A DNA stretch of 64,000 nt from Natrinema zhouii (lineage in GTDB: Archaea; Halobacteriota; Halobacteria; Halobacteriales; Natrialbaceae). Location: the NCBI RefSeq assembly GCF_013456555.2, contig NZ_CP059154.1, positions 3,596,001 to 3,660,000 on the forward strand. The letters are read 5' to 3'. This document shows, piece after piece, positions 43,577-52,560 of this stretch. How positions within the stretch are numbered: position 1 is the first letter of the stretch; the number at the start of each line of letters is the position of its first letter. The notes under the pieces were generated by a model that saw only the letters and a list, made by a program, of their open reading frames with translations, did not search any database and was not told the origin of the DNA. A program made the position numbers and the translations under genes.

Positions 43577-44203
43577 CTACGCCGGGAACAGTCGATCCCG
43601 AACGGTGTCTGCGACGCCGGCGAGGTGAGCCTGCCCGAACAGCGCCACCAGGAGTGCCCCCAGCGAGTTGTACAGCAAGTCCTTGACCGTGTCGTCGAGA
43701 TCGACCTGGGCCAGCGGCATCGTGAGCCCCGTCGCGTCGGCCGCGATGTCGAGGGCGAACTCGAACAGCTCCCAGAGGACCGCGAAGGCGAGGACGACGA
43801 CGAAGATGTAGACGAAGGTGACCCGCTGGGGGACGTGGATATCGTCGCTGTAGAGATCGATCGCTCGAGCGGCCGTGTAGCCGGCGCCCGCCACGAGCGA
43901 TGCCGACAGCGCGTGCGTGAGGTGGTCCCACCAGCCGATATGACCGTACAGCCCCGCCGATCCCAGCGTGTGAAGGAAGACCGCGGACGTGATCCAGAGG
44001 GCGAGCCAGGGGTCCAGCGGCAGTTCGTAGTTGCGCTTGAGAACGGCCGGGAGAAACGTGATCAGGAGGCTAATAGTGCCGTTGACGATCGCCTTCGTCT
44101 GCCCGGTGACGAGCCCGTAACCGACGATTGCAATCAGGAGAAGCTGCATACCGTGGGTCAGGAGTCGCTGGGTTCGGATCGACGGGCGCGGGAGCAGCCT
44201 CAT
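43577..44203 (-). CDS. multi-pass membrane protein
   Basis: A 208-residue protein with about six helices: MRLLPRPSIRTQRLLTHGMQLLLIAIVGYGL at the start, FLHTLGSAGLYGHIGWWDHLTHALSASLVAGAGY, then FVYIFVVVLAFAVLWELFEFALD and a last segment DLLYNSLGALLVALFG. The HLTHALSASLVAG and WELFEF blocks are familiar from haloarchaeal membrane proteins of unknown function related to VanZ-like or DUF2238-type families; I am not certain which. The start overlaps the upstream gene by four bases (ATGA), so the two are coupled. Confidence 0.75.
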   Translation of the reverse strand: MRLLPRPSIRTQRLLTHGMQLLLIAIVGYGLVTGQTKAIVNGTISLLITFLPAVLKRNYELPLDPWLALWITSAVFLHTLGSAGLYGHIGWWDHLTHALSASLVAGAGYTAARAIDLYSDDIHVPQRVTFVYIFVVVLAFAVLWELFEFALDIAADATGLTMPLAQVDLDDTVKDLLYNSLGALLVALFGQAHLAGVADTVRDRLFPA

Positions 44204-44841
44204 CGGCGGATCACCCAGCCGATCACGCGTCGGAGCCGGCGATCGCGGCGTCTGAAATAGGCGTCGAAGAGAACGCCGGCGGCGAGCCCCGCTGCCGCCA
44301 CCCAGAGGTATTCGATCATTAACGCCTCGTTCGTCGAGAGGTACGACGTTCCGAACGTACGATCCAGGCTCCACCGGATGACCGTCCAGACGGCGGCCGA
44401 CGCCAGCGTCGTCATGACGACCAGCGCGATCGCGAACCAGTGAGTGACGCGCATCGCCGTGAGCATGTGTAGCTCCACGGTGACGATCAACGCGATCGCA
44501 GCGATCGAGAGGTACATGGCGAACGTGCTGACGGTGCCGCCGAAGAGCCCGCGAGTCAGGATCGGTAACAGCGCGAGAACGAGCAGTTCCCACGGAAGCA
44601 TCATTCGCCACTCTCGAGCGGAGACCGGTGGCACGAGCACGATTGTGCCGACGGCCGCGACGAACACCGTCCACTGCCGATCGACATCGAGTGCGCTCTC
44701 GATGAACACCACGACGAGTACGGTGACGAGCGTCCACGAGAGGACGGCGTTCGTGCGGCCGTTACGGAACACGTTCTCGAAGACGTCTTCGAGGTCGATC
44801 GACCCCGTCTCGGCGTGTCGTCCTCCCTGACGGTCACCCAT
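44200..44841 (-). CDS. multi-pass membrane protein, partner of the preceding
   Basis: A 213-residue protein with a polar N-terminus (MGDRQGGRHAETGSIDLEDVFENVFRNGR) and six hydrophobic helices (VLSWTLVTVLVVVFIESALD through EYLWVAAAGLAAGVLFDAYF). The C-terminus is very basic (RRRDRRLRRVIGWVIRR). The ATGA overlap with the next gene shows co-translation, implying a two-subunit or paired membrane system. No signature residues define a function. Confidence 0.75.
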   Translation of the reverse strand: MGDRQGGRHAETGSIDLEDVFENVFRNGRTNAVLSWTLVTVLVVVFIESALDVDRQWTVFVAAVGTIVLVPPVSAREWRMMLPWELLVLALLPILTRGLFGGTVSTFAMYLSIAAIALIVTVELHMLTAMRVTHWFAIALVVMTTLASAAVWTVIRWSLDRTFGTSYLSTNEALMIEYLWVAAAGLAAGVLFDAYFRRRDRRLRRVIGWVIRR

Positions 44842-44920
44842 ATCGCACTGCGAACAACCACGTCGCTATAAACCCACTGGCAGCGAGCCGCTCGGTCCGA
44901 CGGGCCGATCGCTTCGACCC

Positions 44921-45532
44921 TCAACTCGAGTCGGAATCCGCCACTGCCGACTCGAGGGCGGTCGAGACGTCTTCGAGCACCGCGTCCGGCGACTGCGTCG
45001 CGTCGACGCGGACGAACCGATCGGGATCGCGCTCGAGCAGTCGCTCGTAGTTGTCCCGAACCGACGCGAGGTACTCGGCGCGTTCGAACTTGTTCGTCGT
45101 CCCCGCGCGGGTCGCGGCGGTTTCGGGGTCGAGATCGAGGTAAATCGTCACGTCCGGTTCGACCGAAAACGGCCGGTGAACGTCGACGACGTACTCGAGC
45201 GGATCCGCGAGGTCGTAGCCCTCGGCCGCTGCGAGCGTCGCGCCCTGATAGGCGAAGCGCGAGTCGGAGTACCGATCGGAGACCACGAGGTCGTCGCGCT
45301 CGAGGGCGGGTTCGATCACCCGTGAGAGGTGATCCGCGTGATCGGCGGTGTAGAGAAACAGTTCCGCCAGCGGGTCGGCGTCGTCGTCCTCGATCGAACG
45401 GTAGACGGCCTCGCCGTACCAGGAATCGTCCGTGGGTTCGCGCGTGAACGTGGCCTCGGGATACCGCTCGCGCAGGGCCTCCCAGACCGTCGTCTTGCCG
45501 CTGCCGTCCAGTCCCTCGAGCGTGACGAGCAT
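44921..45532 (-). CDS. tmk: thymidylate kinase
   Basis: The enzyme phosphorylates dTMP to dTDP in DNA precursor synthesis. It shows the Walker [12 protein letters not shown] (residues 5-15), the [15 protein letters not shown] nucleoside-binding segment, [18 protein letters not shown] (DR(Y/S) motif) and a LID region [22 protein letters not shown]. Length 203 is normal. It is the last gene on the minus strand here, 388 bases from the membrane pair end and divergent from the NDUFA9-like gene. Confidence 0.92.
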   Translation of the reverse strand: MLVTLEGLDGSGKTTVWEALRERYPEATFTREPTDDSWYGEAVYRSIEDDDADPLAELFLYTADHADHLSRVIEPALERDDLVVSDRYSDSRFAYQGATLAAAEGYDLADPLEYVVDVHRPFSVEPDVTIYLDLDPETAATRAGTTNKFERAEYLASVRDNYERLLERDPDRFVRVDATQSPDAVLEDVSTALESAVADSDSS

Positions 45533-45603
45533 GGTCGAACCTCGTCGTGACGGGTACTACAATCTGTCGAGAGGGTCGAACGGGTCACAACATCGTCGCC
45601 CAG

Positions 45604-45610
45604 TTATTTA
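45604..45610 (+). promoter_or_regulatory. TATA box of the NDUFA9-like gene
   Basis: TTATTTA is centred 28 bases before ATG 45635, a leaderless start. Confidence 0.55.
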
Positions 45611-45634
45611 TCGCTGCGAGATCACGTTTCGGGT

Positions 45635-46555
45635 ATGAAAATTCTCGTCGCCGGCGGCACCGGCTTCATCGGCACGAACTTGTGTGCGGAACTGGCCGAG
45701 CGCGGCCACGAGGTGACGGCACTCTCCCGGTCTCCGGATGACGACGGGCTCCCAGACGACGTCGAGTCGGCGATGGGCGACGTCAGCGCGTACGACTCGA
45801 TCGTCGACACCGTCGCGGGCCACGACGCCGTCGTCAATCTCGTCTCGCTCTCACCGCTGTTCAAACCGCCCCGGGGAACAAGCCACCGAGAGGTCCACCT
45901 CGGCGGCACGAAGAACCTCGTCCGTGCCGCCGAGGCCGGCGGCGTCGACCGATTTCTCCAGCTGAGCGGGCTCGGAGCCGATCCGAACGGTTCTACCGCG
46001 TTCATTCGCGCCAAGGGGGAGGCAGAAGCGGTAGTCCGCGACTCGTCGCTCGAGTGGACGATCGTTCGCCCGTCGGTCGTCTTCGGCGACGGCGGCGAGT
46101 TCGTCGAGTTCACGAAAACGCTGACGACGCCGTACCTGACGGCGTTGCCGGGCGGCGGAAAGACGCAGTTTCAACCCATCTGGGTCGGTGATCTCGTCCC
46201 CATGCTGGCCGACGCGCTCGAGGACGACTCCCACGTCGGCGAGACCTACGAGCTCGCCGGCCCGCAGGTCGCAACGCTCGCGGACGTGACGGAGCTCGCC
46301 TACGAGGCCGAGGGGAGAGACGTCAGGATCGTCCCGATTCCGATGGAACTGGCCAAACTCGGGCTCTCGGCGATCGGGCCGCTGCCGTTCGTTCCGTTCG
46401 GCCCGGATCAGGCCCGATCGCTCGAGTTCGACAACACAGTCGACGACAACGACGTCTCCGTTTTCGGCCGGGATCCGGCGGCGATGACGACGCTCGGTGC
46501 GTCTCTCGGCCTCGAGGGGAGCAGACGTCAGGAGCGATCAGCGAAGTCGGTCTAG
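45635..46555 (+). CDS. NDUFA9-like NAD(P)-binding short-chain reductase
   Basis: A 306-residue atypical short-chain dehydrogenase. The NAD(P) motif GGTGFIGTNLCAEL occurs at residues 7-20, then LVSLSPLFKPPRG, FLQLSGLGADP and RAKGEAEAVVRDSSLEWTIVRPSVVFGDGGEF, with ELAGPQVATLADVTELAYEAEG at the substrate end. This branch is called complex I NDUFA9-subunit-family in haloarchaea, although it has no proven link to complex I. It may be a nucleoside-diphosphate-sugar epimerase or a quinone-related reductase. It is flanked by tmk and cetZ1. Confidence 0.85.
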   Translation: MKILVAGGTGFIGTNLCAELAERGHEVTALSRSPDDDGLPDDVESAMGDVSAYDSIVDTVAGHDAVVNLVSLSPLFKPPRGTSHREVHLGGTKNLVRAAEAGGVDRFLQLSGLGADPNGSTAFIRAKGEAEAVVRDSSLEWTIVRPSVVFGDGGEFVEFTKTLTTPYLTALPGGGKTQFQPIWVGDLVPMLADALEDDSHVGETYELAGPQVATLADVTELAYEAEGRDVRIVPIPMELAKLGLSAIGPLPFVPFGPDQARSLEFDNTVDDNDVSVFGRDPAAMTTLGASLGLEGSRRQERSAKSV

Positions 46556-46776
46556 CGGCGAGACCCTCCCAAGCCGTCGCTCATCCCGACCGTCTCTGCC
46601 GGGGACCTATCCCGGGACCGCGTCGCGATCCATCTTGCGGTAACATCTCATATAAAAAACAGTACGGGGGAGTGAGAACGACGCTTTCGGGATCAGAAAA
46701 CGGACGCGAATACCACCTCATTCGCCCGAGAAAGGGTGATATTAAAGGAATCAAGAAATTCACGTTAGCACAAGAC

Positions 46777-46783
46777 TTATATC
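46777..46783 (+). promoter_or_regulatory. TATA box of cetZ1
   Basis: TTATATC predicts a transcript start near 46807 and a leader of about 20 bases before ATG 46828. The surrounding 60 bases are unusually AT-rich. Confidence 0.5.
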
Positions 46784-46827
46784 CTGCATTGCACTGATAC
46801 CAATGCAACGGAGCCCCCTAACAAACA

Positions 46828-48012
46828 ATGAAGCTGGCGATGATCGGATTCGGACAGGCCGGTGGCAAAATCGTCGATCGATTCCTCGATTACGACGATC
46901 GGACGGGTAGCGGAATCGTCCGCGCGGCGATTGCCGTCAACTCCGCGAAGGCGGATCTCATCGGTCTCGACAATATTCCACAGGAGAATCGCGTACTCAT
47001 CGGCCAGGCCCGCGTCAAGGGCCACGGCGTGGGTGCAGACAACGAACTCGGCGCGGAAGTCGCCGAGGAGGACATCGACGAGGTACAGAACGCCATCGAC
47101 TCGATCCCGACCCACGAGGTCGACGCCTTTCTGATCGTCTCCGGCATGGGCGGCGGAACCGGTTCGGGCGGTGCGCCCGTCCTCGCCAAACACCTCAAGC
47201 GGATCTACACGATCCCGATCTACGGCCTCGGCGTCCTGCCGGGGACAGACGAAGGCGGGATCTACACCCTCAACGCGGCCAGATCGTTCCAGACGTTCGT
47301 CCGTGAGGTCGACAACCTGCTCGTCTTCGACAACGACTCGTGGCGACAGACCGGCGAGTCCATGGAGGGCGGGTACGACCAGATCAACGAGGAGATCGTC
47401 CGCCGATTCGGCATCCTCTTCGGTGCCGGCGAAGTCGGCGAGGGCCAGGAAGTCGCCGAGAGCGTCGTCGACTCTTCCGAGATTATCAACACGCTCTCCG
47501 GCGGCGGTGTTTCCACCGTCGGCTTCGCCTCGGAGGAGGTCGAGGTGAACTCGGGCGGCGGCGGACTGCTCTCCCGATTCACCGGTGACGGTGGCGGCAA
47601 CGACGACAGTCTCGACGCCGCGAATACGACGAACCGCATCACGAGCCTCGTCCGCAAGGCCGCGCTCGGACGGCTCACGCTCCCGTGTGAGATTGAAGGC
47701 ACCGAGCGCGCCCTGCTCGTGCTCTCCGGTCCCTCGGAGTACCTGAACCGGAAAGGCATCGAACGCGGGCGGAAGTGGCTCGAGGAGGAAACGGGCAGCA
47801 TGGAAGTCCGCGGTGGCGACTTCCCGCGAGAGGAGCCCGAAGTGGCTGCGGCGATCCTGCTCTCCGGCGTGACGAACGTCCCCCGGATCAAGCGGCTGCA
47901 GCAGGTCGCTATCGAAGCACAGGACAACATGGACGACATCCAGCAGGACAGCAGCGAAAACCTCGAGGAACTCGTCGAGGACGACGAGGACGAACTCGAG
48001 CCGCTGTTCTAG
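46828..48012 (+). CDS. cetZ1: tubulin-like cell-shape protein CetZ1
   Basis: A tubulin/FtsZ-superfamily GTPase of 394 residues that controls cell shape and motility in haloarchaea. It shows MKLAMIGFGQAGGKIVDRFLDYD, the GTP-binding loop MGGGTGSGGAPV (Gly108-Ser113), YGLGVLPGTDEGG, SWRQTGESMEGGYDQINEEIVRRFGILFGAGEV, and the acidic tail ENLEELVEDDEDELEPLF. The length and MKLAMIGFGQAGGKI start fit CetZ1 rather than FtsZ. In Haloferax cetZ1 is also followed by F420 genes, as here by cofC. Confidence 0.93.
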   Translation: MKLAMIGFGQAGGKIVDRFLDYDDRTGSGIVRAAIAVNSAKADLIGLDNIPQENRVLIGQARVKGHGVGADNELGAEVAEEDIDEVQNAIDSIPTHEVDAFLIVSGMGGGTGSGGAPVLAKHLKRIYTIPIYGLGVLPGTDEGGIYTLNAARSFQTFVREVDNLLVFDNDSWRQTGESMEGGYDQINEEIVRRFGILFGAGEVGEGQEVAESVVDSSEIINTLSGGGVSTVGFASEEVEVNSGGGGLLSRFTGDGGGNDDSLDAANTTNRITSLVRKAALGRLTLPCEIEGTERALLVLSGPSEYLNRKGIERGRKWLEEETGSMEVRGGDFPREEPEVAAAILLSGVTNVPRIKRLQQVAIEAQDNMDDIQQDSSENLEELVEDDEDELEPLF

Positions 48013-48172
48013 GCCACCGTTCCTTCGAAACGGAAATCGCGAGCACCCGAGATCGTGTCGGGGGGCACGAGCGCGGCTGCACACTCGCACTCGCGACGTG
48101 GATTCCGCGACGGCAAACGGGCGTACTCCGACGTGTTTTTGAGCACGCCCGAACTACCGCAATCAGATTCAG

Positions 48173-48865
48173 ATGCGCGTCGTGGTCCCGTTCGCTGCCG
48201 AGACGCCGAAGACTCGCCTCGAGTCCGTACTCACGCCGGCCGAGCGAGGAGCTATTTCCCGCGCCATGCTCGCGGACGTCCTCAGTGCGATCGTCGGCGC
48301 GGGACACGAGCCCCGGATCGTCTCGACTGCGCCACTCGACCTCGAGACACTCGAGCTTCCGAGCGAGGTCACTGCGTCGACATCGGTTACGGTCGACGCT
48401 CGACCGCTGACGGAGGCGGTCAACGCGCGGCTCCCGGGAAGCGGTGCCCGTGACGATATGGACGACGATCCCGACGCCGTCGCCGTCGTCATGGCCGACC
48501 TCGCGCTGGCGACCCCCGACGCGCTCGAGGCGCTCCTGTCCACCGATGCCGACGTCGCGATCGCGCCGGGACGTGGCGGCGGAACGAACGCGCTCGTCGT
48601 TCGACATCCCGAATTCTTCGTGGACTACCACGGCTGTTCCTATCTCGACCATCGCGAGATCGCCCGCGAAGTGGGTGCCAGCCTCGAGACGATCGACTCG
48701 TTCCGGCTGGCGACCGATATCGACGAGCCGTCGGATCTCGTCGAAGTGCTCGTCCACGGACGCGAGACAGATCGCGCCCCGGCCTGCCTCCGGGGGTTTG
48801 GGTTCGAACTCGACGATCACGACGGACGGGTTGCGATCGCTCGCAGCGACCAAGTGCCGAAGTGA
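48173..48865 (+). CDS. cofC: 2-phospho-L-lactate guanylyltransferase
   Basis: The enzyme activates 2-phospholactate (or phosphoenolpyruvate) with GTP in coenzyme F420 biosynthesis. The 230-residue product begins MRVVVPFAAETPKTRLESVLTPAERGAISRAMLADVLSAI, with VVMADLALATPDALEALL (the metal-binding D block), IAPGRGGGTNALVVRHP and YLDHREIAREVGASLETIDSFRLATDIDEPSDLVE. It is 160 bases after cetZ1 and 84 bases before cofG on the same strand. Confidence 0.92.
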   Translation: MRVVVPFAAETPKTRLESVLTPAERGAISRAMLADVLSAIVGAGHEPRIVSTAPLDLETLELPSEVTASTSVTVDARPLTEAVNARLPGSGARDDMDDDPDAVAVVMADLALATPDALEALLSTDADVAIAPGRGGGTNALVVRHPEFFVDYHGCSYLDHREIAREVGASLETIDSFRLATDIDEPSDLVEVLVHGRETDRAPACLRGFGFELDDHDGRVAIARSDQVPK

Positions 48866-48918
48866 GGCGACGAAAGAAGAGGAGCGTGAGACGCTCCGCT
48901 CCGCGGCGAAGTGAAGCC

Positions 48919-48925
48919 CTTATGT
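48919..48925 (+). promoter_or_regulatory. TATA box of cofG
   Basis: CTTATG is centred 28 bases before ATG 48950. This supports the start at 48950 over the upstream in-frame ATG at 48911, which would precede the transcript start. Confidence 0.5.
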
Positions 48926-48949
48926 GCCGAGCACCGAGAGCCAGAGGTA

Positions 48950-50113
48950 ATGTTTCCCGGGGCGAGCGAGTACGGCGTCGATATCGCGGTCGACGATGGG
49001 GCCGTCGAAGAGCTCCTGCAGGTCAGTCCGAACGATGTCGAGGCACCGCCGGCGCTGACGTTCTCCCGGAACGTGTTCATCCCGCTCACCACGGCCTGTC
49101 GCTACACCTGTACCTACTGCACCTACTTCGACCCGCCGGGGCAAGCCTCCCTGCTCTCGCTCGAGGAGATCCGCGAGATTTGCCAGCGGGGGGCCGACGC
49201 GGGCTGTACGGAGGCGCTGTTCACGTTCGGCGACGATCCAGACGACCGCTACACCGAGATTCACGACCAGCTTGCGGACTGGGGCCACGATTCAATTCAC
49301 AGCTACCTGCGCGAGGCCTGTGAGGTCGCCCTCGAGGAGGGACTACTTCCCCACGCCAACCCGGGCGACCAGACCCGCGAGCAGCTGGCGCTCGTCGCGG
49401 ACGTCAACGCTAGCATGGGCGTGATGCTCGAGACGACCGCGGAAGTCGGGGCCCACGCCGGTCCCCGACGCAAGGTGCCCGGCCAGCGGCTGCGAACCCT
49501 GCAGAACGCGGGCGAACTGAACGTTGCCTTCACGACCGGGATTCTGGTGGGGATCGGCGAGAACTGGCGAGATCGCGCGGAGAGCCTGCTCGCGATTCGC
49601 GAACTCCACGAGCGCTACGACCACATCCAGGAGGTGATCGTCCAGCCGGTGATGAACAACGAGCGCTGGTCGGACGGCTCGCCCGACCTCGCGACGATGC
49701 GCCGGGTGACGGCGATGGCCCGCGTCGCGCTGCCGGAGGAGATTTCGGTACAGGTTCCACCGAACCTCGCCCCCGCCAAGGACCTGATCGACTGCGGCGT
49801 CGACGATCTCGGCGGCGTCTCGCCCGTTACCGACGATCACATCAATCCCGACTACACGTGGCCCGCGCTGCGCGAGCTCGAGGAGATCGCGGCTCACGCG
49901 AACGTTCCGCTGGGCGAACGCCTCCCCGTCTACGAGCGATTCTTCCCGCCGGATCTGCGGACTGACGGCTTCGACGGGCGAGTCGCCGATGGCGCGGACG
50001 GCGGTCGGGAGTGGATCTCGCCGACGATCCGGGACGCGCTCGAGGCCGATGATTCAGCGGGCGAGCGCTATCGGTCGGTGCTTCGAGACGAGACGGCGAC
50101 CGTTCCGCGCTGA
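48950..50113 (+). CDS. cofG: 7,8-didemethyl-8-hydroxy-5-deazariboflavin synthase subunit CofG
   Basis: A radical SAM enzyme making the deazaflavin FO of coenzyme F420 with CofH. It has the iron-sulfur motif CRYTCTYC (Cys50, Cys54, Cys57 from this start), TFGDDPDDRYTEIH, LLPHANPGDQT, GVMLETTAEVGAHAGPR and GILVGIGENWRDRAESLLAI. From 48950 it has 387 residues. Starting at 48911 adds 13 residues (MKPLCAEHREPEV) that look unlike the family. cofH is encoded separately at 53498-54880, so FO synthase is split. Confidence 0.92.
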   Translation: MFPGASEYGVDIAVDDGAVEELLQVSPNDVEAPPALTFSRNVFIPLTTACRYTCTYCTYFDPPGQASLLSLEEIREICQRGADAGCTEALFTFGDDPDDRYTEIHDQLADWGHDSIHSYLREACEVALEEGLLPHANPGDQTREQLALVADVNASMGVMLETTAEVGAHAGPRRKVPGQRLRTLQNAGELNVAFTTGILVGIGENWRDRAESLLAIRELHERYDHIQEVIVQPVMNNERWSDGSPDLATMRRVTAMARVALPEEISVQVPPNLAPAKDLIDCGVDDLGGVSPVTDDHINPDYTWPALRELEEIAAHANVPLGERLPVYERFFPPDLRTDGFDGRVADGADGGREWISPTIRDALEADDSAGERYRSVLRDETATVPR

Positions 50114-50353
50114 GTTCGCCCTCACAGCGCGGTATCGATCCACCGAACCACCGGCTCAAACCGTCGATTTCGGGCGAATCTGGTTCCGTTTCCGGAGGTT
50201 TGATCGTCGAGACGCGTGAGTGGGCTGATTGGCTCGGCGAGTCGCTCTCGTCACGACGGCCGTGACAGACGCTACCGTGAAATATAGTTGTGAAATTGCC
50301 AATTATAACATATACGAGCTATAATAATACGACCGGCAGGCGCTGCCATCGGT

Positions 50354-51832
50354 ATGCCAGACTGGAATCGCCGTGCGGTCCTCGCAACTGGTGCAGCGCT
50401 TTCGACCCCCGGTATACTCGCCTCCATCGGGTCGACAGTCGCCGAAGAAGACACGGCCTCGAGTGGGACCTCGACCGGCGATCCGCCCGGCTGGTCCTCG
50501 GTTTACGGGAACGCCGCGAACTCCCGCTATCTACCGCTGGACGACGGGTTCCCTGAACCGAACACCATCGCCTGGAGATCCGACACCTTGCGCGGTGGCA
50601 GCAACGACGGTGATATCGCCGTCGTCGACGGGCGGATCTACCTCGTGGGGGAGTTCGAATCGACCGACTACGAGCAGACCGAACTTCGCGTGGCTTCCGC
50701 CGACGACGGGACACTCGAGTGGAAGACCGAGGTGACCGGGAGACAGCGGCCGACGGTCGCCGACGGAACGGTCTACGTCAGTGGCACGGATCGCGTCACG
50801 GCGTTCGACACCGCGGACGGCTCGTTCCAGTGGGAGCGCGAATTCGATCCCGAGCTATGGATTTCCAACGCGACCGCTGCCGACGGCGTGATCTACGTCG
50901 TCGCTGACGGGAGTCGCTTCAACGCCGACGCGACCCTGTACGCACTCGACGGCGACGATGGGTCGACCCGGTGGAAACGCGAACAGGTCGAAGCGAGACA
51001 GGAGAACCGGGAAACGGCCGATCCCGCCCCGGTGGGGTTCAAAACGGCACCGGTCGCCGTCGTGAACGGATCGGTCTACGCGATAACGGGCGGCGGCGAA
51101 TTTAAAGGAACCGGTTCGAAAGCTGGCATCCAGTGGGACGGTGGAGTCACCGAACTCGATGCGAAGACGGGCGAGAAACAATGGGGTATCGTGCTCGAAG
51201 ACGGCGCTTTCGAGAAGCTCATCGCGACCGAGGCGTTCGTCTGCGTACAGAATAAGGTGGACGGGTTAGAAGAGACTGTCCTCGATTCCGAGACCGGTGA
51301 AACCGTCCAAACGTCGAAGTCCACGAGAACCGCGACGGCCGACGTTCGAGTGACCCACGACACGATCCGCCCCGGTAGCGGTCCCATCACCGTCTCGACG
51401 TACGGCTCCGAGGAGAGCTGGACCGCCTCCGACATTTATTATTTCCCGCCGCTCATCGTCGGGGATACCCTGATAGCCACCCGCACCTCCGAGGTCGTTG
51501 GATTCGATCTCGAGAGCGGGACGGAAACGTGGAGCTGGGAGGTCGACGGCTCGCCCCATGCGCTTGCCGGTGTCGACGAGAACACGCTGTATTTCCGGTT
51601 GTACCACAATGATGCGCCCGACGAACTCATCGCGCTGCGTGCCTCTGGCGATCAGGGCGAGGGACGAGAGGGTGACGAGCAAGAAGATGACCAGTGTGAG
51701 GAGCAAGAGGACGACGGTCAAGACGAGCAAGAAGATGACCAGTGCGAGGAGCAGGAGGACGACGTTCAGGACGAAACGGAACCGGACGACGAAACCGAGG
51801 ACGGTAGCGACGAGAGCGATTCCGACTGCTGA
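50354..51832 (+). CDS. Tat-exported PQQ-like beta-propeller protein with acidic Cys repeats
   Basis: The Tat signal is NRRAVLATGAALSTPGILA. Residues about 45-430 form a beta-propeller of the PQQ/outer-membrane-assembly type, with repeated blades such as RVASADDGTLEWKTEVTG, RVTAFDTADGSFQWERE, LYALDGDDGSTRWKRE and ELDAKTGEKQWGIV. The C-terminal ~55 residues are an acidic tail with two copies of DEQEDDQCEEQEDD, ending SDSDC. Cysteines in an acidic secreted tail are unusual. The propeller probably binds ligands or partner proteins; no enzyme motif is visible. Confidence 0.85.
   Translation: MPDWNRRAVLATGAALSTPGILASIGSTVAEEDTASSGTSTGDPPGWSSVYGNAANSRYLPLDDGFPEPNTIAWRSDTLRGGSNDGDIAVVDGRIYLVGEFESTDYEQTELRVASADDGTLEWKTEVTGRQRPTVADGTVYVSGTDRVTAFDTADGSFQWEREFDPELWISNATAADGVIYVVADGSRFNADATLYALDGDDGSTRWKREQVEARQENRETADPAPVGFKTAPVAVVNGSVYAITGGGEFKGTGSKAGIQWDGGVTELDAKTGEKQWGIVLEDGAFEKLIATEAFVCVQNKVDGLEETVLDSETGETVQTSKSTRTATADVRVTHDTIRPGSGPITVSTYGSEESWTASDIYYFPPLIVGDTLIATRTSEVVGFDLESGTETWSWEVDGSPHALAGVDENTLYFRLYHNDAPDELIALRASGDQGEGREGDEQEDDQCEEQEDDGQDEQEDDQCEEQEDDVQDETEPDDETEDGSDESDSDC
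51674..51769 (+). repeat. two tandem 48-base coding repeats
   Basis: Unit 1 is 51674-51721 and unit 2 is 51722-51769; they start with the same gacgagcaagaagatgacc word and differ at only a few positions. They encode DEQEDDQCEEQEDD plus a variable two-residue end. High identity indicates a recent duplication. Confidence 0.75.
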
Positions 51833-52066
51833 CCCGCGGCGGTCGACGCCTCGGCGGACCTGCGAACGAACGAGCCCGATTTGACGGTGGCGGAAAAGAG
51901 TCTCGCGCGTACCGTGTCGACGGCACCGAGCGGGGGCATCAGAGAAGTAGCGTCGGTAGACGGTTTCGTCACCAGTTCGTCGACTACCCCTAGACGCGAC
52001 CGTATCCGTCAACCGACGTCATCGTGAGACGTTGGTGTCGTGGAACGACCGCGCCGACGGTCCCAC

Positions 52067-52345
52067 TCAGTTGCTGGGGGCGGTCCGTACGTACCCGTCG
52101 ATCCGTGCCGTGTCCTCGAGCAACGGAGTGATACCGTCCGTCTCTCCCGGTTCGATAGCGTCCGTATCGGCGTCGGAGAGTTTCGGGAGGTGGACGTGGC
52201 GAAGGGCGGTTTCGACGGTTCTGGTAGCGGTTGGTGGCTCTGTCTGGGTGTGGTCTCCGTCCCAGTCGGCGATCGCGGTCGTGAGGGTTCCGACGGTGAC
52301 AACCTCGAGCGCCTCGAGCCTGCGTGCTGTGGCTCGAGGCCGCGG
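52067..52345 (-). pseudogene. DUF7344-like remnant lacking a start
   Basis: One frame reads ARRLEALEVVTVGTLTTAIA, then ETALRHVHLPKLSDADTDAIEP and ends in ARIDGYVRTAPSN before TGA. The (R)HVHLPKL.DA..D.IEP pattern is the core of DUF7344 regulators such as the one at 25821-26447. Upstream the frame stays open but has no ATG, GTG or TTG and no recognisable first helix. It therefore looks like the C-terminal two-thirds of a regulator that has lost its start. Confidence 0.45.
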
Positions 52346-52560
52346 CAGCGACGTGAGGTCGCGCCCGACGGTCTTCTGGCTGTCTATATGGTCGCGTAAT
52401 CCCTTCCGTCGCCGGCACCGAAACGCTTCCTCTCGCCGTAGGTGTCGACCGTGGTCGTTCGGCCAGCCGCTCGCACTCGCACCGCCGATGGCGTTTGGGT
52501 CGCTGGTTTTCGATCGGAGAATCGCACAGCGTTATCCGCCTTCGCTACCGGGTACCGCGT

